A stretch of 50,000 bases of DNA from Chrysomallon squamiferum (Eukaryota > Mollusca > Gastropoda > Neomphalida > Peltospiridae), in NCBI GenBank assembly GCA_012295275.1, contig CM022672.1, positions 32,705,438-32,755,437 on the forward strand, written 5' to 3'. Positions 47,964 through 50,000 of this stretch are shown piece after piece. Within the stretch, counting starts at the first letter, position 1, and the number at the start of each line of letters is the position of its first letter. A program made the position numbers and the translations under genes. The notes beneath the pieces are model-generated. The model was given only the letters and a program-made list of their open reading frames with translations. It had not been told where the DNA came from and did not search any database.

Positions 47964-48008
47964 AGTAACAGACTGTAGTATCAATCTTGATTTGTGCAGT
48001 CTGTTACT
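47964..48008. other. Perfect 12-bp inverted repeat with nested stem
   Basis: AGTAACAGACTG (47964-47975) pairs exactly with CAGTCTGTTACT (47997-48008). Within the 21-base loop, ATCAA and TTGAT can also pair. It has no T-run and no obvious host transcript, but lies about 220 bases beyond the poly(A) signal of the minus-strand unit below. Confidence 0.6.
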
Positions 48009-48222
48009 CATGTGTTAAAAAATGTACATTGAACACTGAATATAAAAATAATTGACTTCATTAACAGTGAAAATGTAGAGGGTTTTTCTCTTACACTGTC
48101 ATTATGAAAAATAATTAATAACTGTCATCTGAAACAGACCATTTAAAATTATTAATCACACTTCATGATTACCAAAACGCTGAGGAAAAAGTTTATTAAA
48201 AATTGTGAGAGAAAAGTTTACA

Positions 48223-48228
48223 TTTATT
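48223..48228 (-). promoter_or_regulatory. Poly(A) signal AATAAA of the minus-strand unit
   Basis: Lies a few bases beyond the TAA of the last candidate exon (GTTTAACTGTCTGCTTGAC, then TTGTAAATAAATG on the gene strand). Confidence 0.4.
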
Positions 48229-48264
48229 TACAAGTCAAGCAGACAGTTAAACTAACATGATGTG

Positions 48265-48299
48265 AAGAATCTGCTGTAAATAGATTTCTGTACTCTGTG
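48265..48299. repeat. 35-bp duplicated exon piece, copy 1
   Basis: AAGAATCTGCTGTAAATAGA and the following 15 bases are identical to 48482-48516. Flanks are partly similar (CCAGCTTGT on the far side of both), so the duplicated unit is about 65 bases with an indel. Confidence 0.95.
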
Positions 48300-48481
48300 T
48301 ACAACACCAGCTTGTGTCCAAAACATCAGACAAGACATTCATATATTTAAAACAAAAATGTCAGTAATAGTATTACAAATGTAATGTACATACACTTTAC
48401 TTACCAATCACTCAGCCTGTTAAAACAGCACTGATGTAAAACATCTGATTGTCTGTAACTCTCCTGTGATTTCTTTGCTGT

Positions 48482-48516
48482 AAGAATCTGCTGTAAATAG
48501 ATTTCTGTACTCTGTG
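48482..48516. repeat. 35-bp duplicated exon piece, copy 2
   Basis: Perfect match to 48265-48299. Lies inside candidate exon 3, whereas copy 1 lies inside candidate exon 4. Confidence 0.95.
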
Positions 48517-50000
48517 GTGATTCTGACATAACATCCAGCTTGTTTCTAGAAATAAAACATTAATTGTACATTTTTGAACAACTATTACAATGTTATGTCT
48601 TCATTTGAATTTGGAGTGATGTTTTCAACTAATATATATGTAGAGTGAAATAAAATTTAACTAAAATAAAATAAAGTCAAACTGTATTTATTAAAATATT
48701 TCTTGTTGTTCCTGTACTTTTTATTATCTGGGAATGTGTCTGTTTAAAACAAATTTGAACAAATCAAGTGAGAAGCTTTAAGTATGAATCTAATAATTTT
48801 AAAAATAAAATATACATATTATTTTTTTTTTTTTACTTTTTTAAATTGATAACAAATAGAATCTAAAATCTTTAACTTATTCTAAATTTTTAAATTTAAA
48901 CTTTCTAAAATACATGTCAATTGACTATTTCCTCTTACAGCTATGTTATCACAGTTGGTAAATCAATGACAAAGTATGTATTTGCAAATAAACAATAAAA
49001 TTATATCTAATAATATTAATATTAAAACATTCTCAGATGAAATTAAGTAATTTATTATTTTGAAGTTTATAAAATCTGGTAGTAAACTGAATTACCTGTC
49101 CATTGTACCCAGCATCTGTTTACAAACATGTTGAGTACATCTGAGTGTCTGAGTCTGTACAAATTTCTCTTAACAGTCAGGACTGGGGAAGTGACTGTTC
49201 TTCACTGAACTGTGCACTACACACATGGTCAAGTGATCATCCTTGGCCTGAAGGAACCTGGCCTTTTTTCTGAACAGAAAGAGCTTGTTTATCCTGTAAA
49301 GTCATAAATTACATTTATGATTGATAAACCTTAACAATGAAATGAGTTAACTAAAAAATTGTAACATTTATTACTGATAACTCTAATAAATAAAATTATA
49401 GTTAATTAAAAAAAAAAAAAAATAAAAAAAAAATAAACATAAAAATTATAAAATGTATCATTGGTAATCTCTGGAAACAAAAACAAATTACTGTTTAAAT
49501 ATCACCTAAAATATTAGAATAACAAATTATTTAGTCAGAATAAATTGATTCTGCTGAGATTTTTCTGTATTTTATTATTGTTCATAATAACCAACAAAAA
49601 GGAAAATGAAAGCTTCAAGTTTTTTTTCAGTTTAGTGACAAAACTTTCATTGTGTCAAAAACATTTTTTTTTTAAAAAGATTATTTCCCATAAATATAAA
49701 CAAATAAAAAAAAAAAAATCTTTAGGATGGATGAAAAATAATTTATTTTATTCATGAATAATTTTACTTCTTTCTGTTTTTAAAAACAATAAATTCATTT
49801 CCTTGTATGTATTTTTTTTCATCTTCAATACAAAAGATGTTTTATGTAAAATTTGTTTAATAATAATTTTGGATGTTTAATATTATACTAGCTTAATCAT
49901 ATCTGTGATACGAATACAAAAAATGAATTTCAAACCTCTGGTCTGTATAAAACATTCTGCACAGACAACACAGACACAACTGTGACAATTCCAGAACTAC

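Larger units (their letters stand above)
48205..50000 (-). other. Probable spliced minus-strand transcription unit, product unknown, continues past the right edge
   Basis: Read right to left: exon 1 (partial) 50000-49936 ends CAGAG|GTTTGA. Exon 2 is 49293-49096, with acceptor TTATGACTTTACAG and donor GGACAG|GTAATT. Exon 3 is 48545-48405 (141 nt), with acceptor TTTTATTTCTAG and donor GATTG|GTAAGT. Exon 4 runs from 48310 to AATAAA (48228-48223). Exons 1 and 2 join in one open frame giving QLCLCCLCRMFYTDQR, then INKLFLFRKKARFLQAKDDH and LTMCVVHSSVKNSHFPSPDC, stop. A later ATG in exon 2 (MLGTMDR) opens a different frame running through exon 3 (NKLDVMSESPQ, STEIYLQQILTAKKSQ) into exon 4 (STEIYLQQILHIMLV, stop). 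Exons 3 and 4 share a perfect 35-bp piece. Several frames are open, so the coding assignment, and whether exons 3-4 are 3' UTR, is unresolved. No family recognised. Confidence 0.42.

Overview
This is a eukaryotic (metazoan) genomic window: AT-rich, very gene-poor and packed with microsatellites, minisatellites and decayed transposons. Intron-type splice signals, a BIR/UBA inhibitor-of-apoptosis gene, C-type lectin and immunoglobulin-like exon relics, and GTF2IRD2-type hAT, FLYWCH/MULE and pogo/Tigger-type relics fit a lophotrochozoan, most likely a mollusc. Whether it is a gastropod or a cephalopod cannot be settled from the sequence. Nothing bacterial (operons, Shine-Dalgarno sites, CRISPR) is present, and most long open frames are translated microsatellites.

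Layout. 0-9.8 kb: repeat territory. It holds a 62-bp minisatellite, two telomere-like dispersed blocks (the second near 14-15 kb), a ~28-bp minisatellite, a dimeric ~87-bp satellite, then a triplicated composite repeat with tRNA-derived SINE-like pieces. A ~0.7 kb block follows and recurs at 15.9 kb. 10-17 kb: long simple repeats, a decayed unplaced coding relic (12.1-12.9 kb) and the second telomere-like block. 17.5-28.3 kb: a C-type lectin pseudo-exon, a FLYWCH/MULE transposase relic, a ~1.6 kb segment present twice at ~97% visible identity that carries the end of a pogo/Tigger-type transposase with a C-terminal PHD finger, an Ig-domain pseudo-exon and a few short exon-like pieces. 28-34 kb: AT-rich sequence with a tRNA-derived SINE and local tandem repeats.

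34.3-35.2 kb: the one clearly intact gene, a single-exon minus-strand IAP of 206 aa (BIR + UBA, no RING), with a possible upstream ORF and an octamer motif. 41.3-43.75 kb: a 2,057-bp hAT element with recognisable terminal inverted repeats and a 6/8 target duplication matching nTCTAGAn. It is inserted at what looks like the 3' splice acceptor of a minus-strand coding-like block. 48.2-50 kb: a probable spliced minus-strand transcription unit, with consensus acceptors and donors, a near-duplicated exon and a poly(A) signal; it continues past the right edge and its product is not recognised.

No metabolic pathway or gene system links these loci. The recurrent theme is immune- and apoptosis-type domains (IAP, Ig, C-type lectin) in a transposon-churned landscape. 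Apart from the IAP and the hAT element, most calls are relics or candidates and are scored accordingly.
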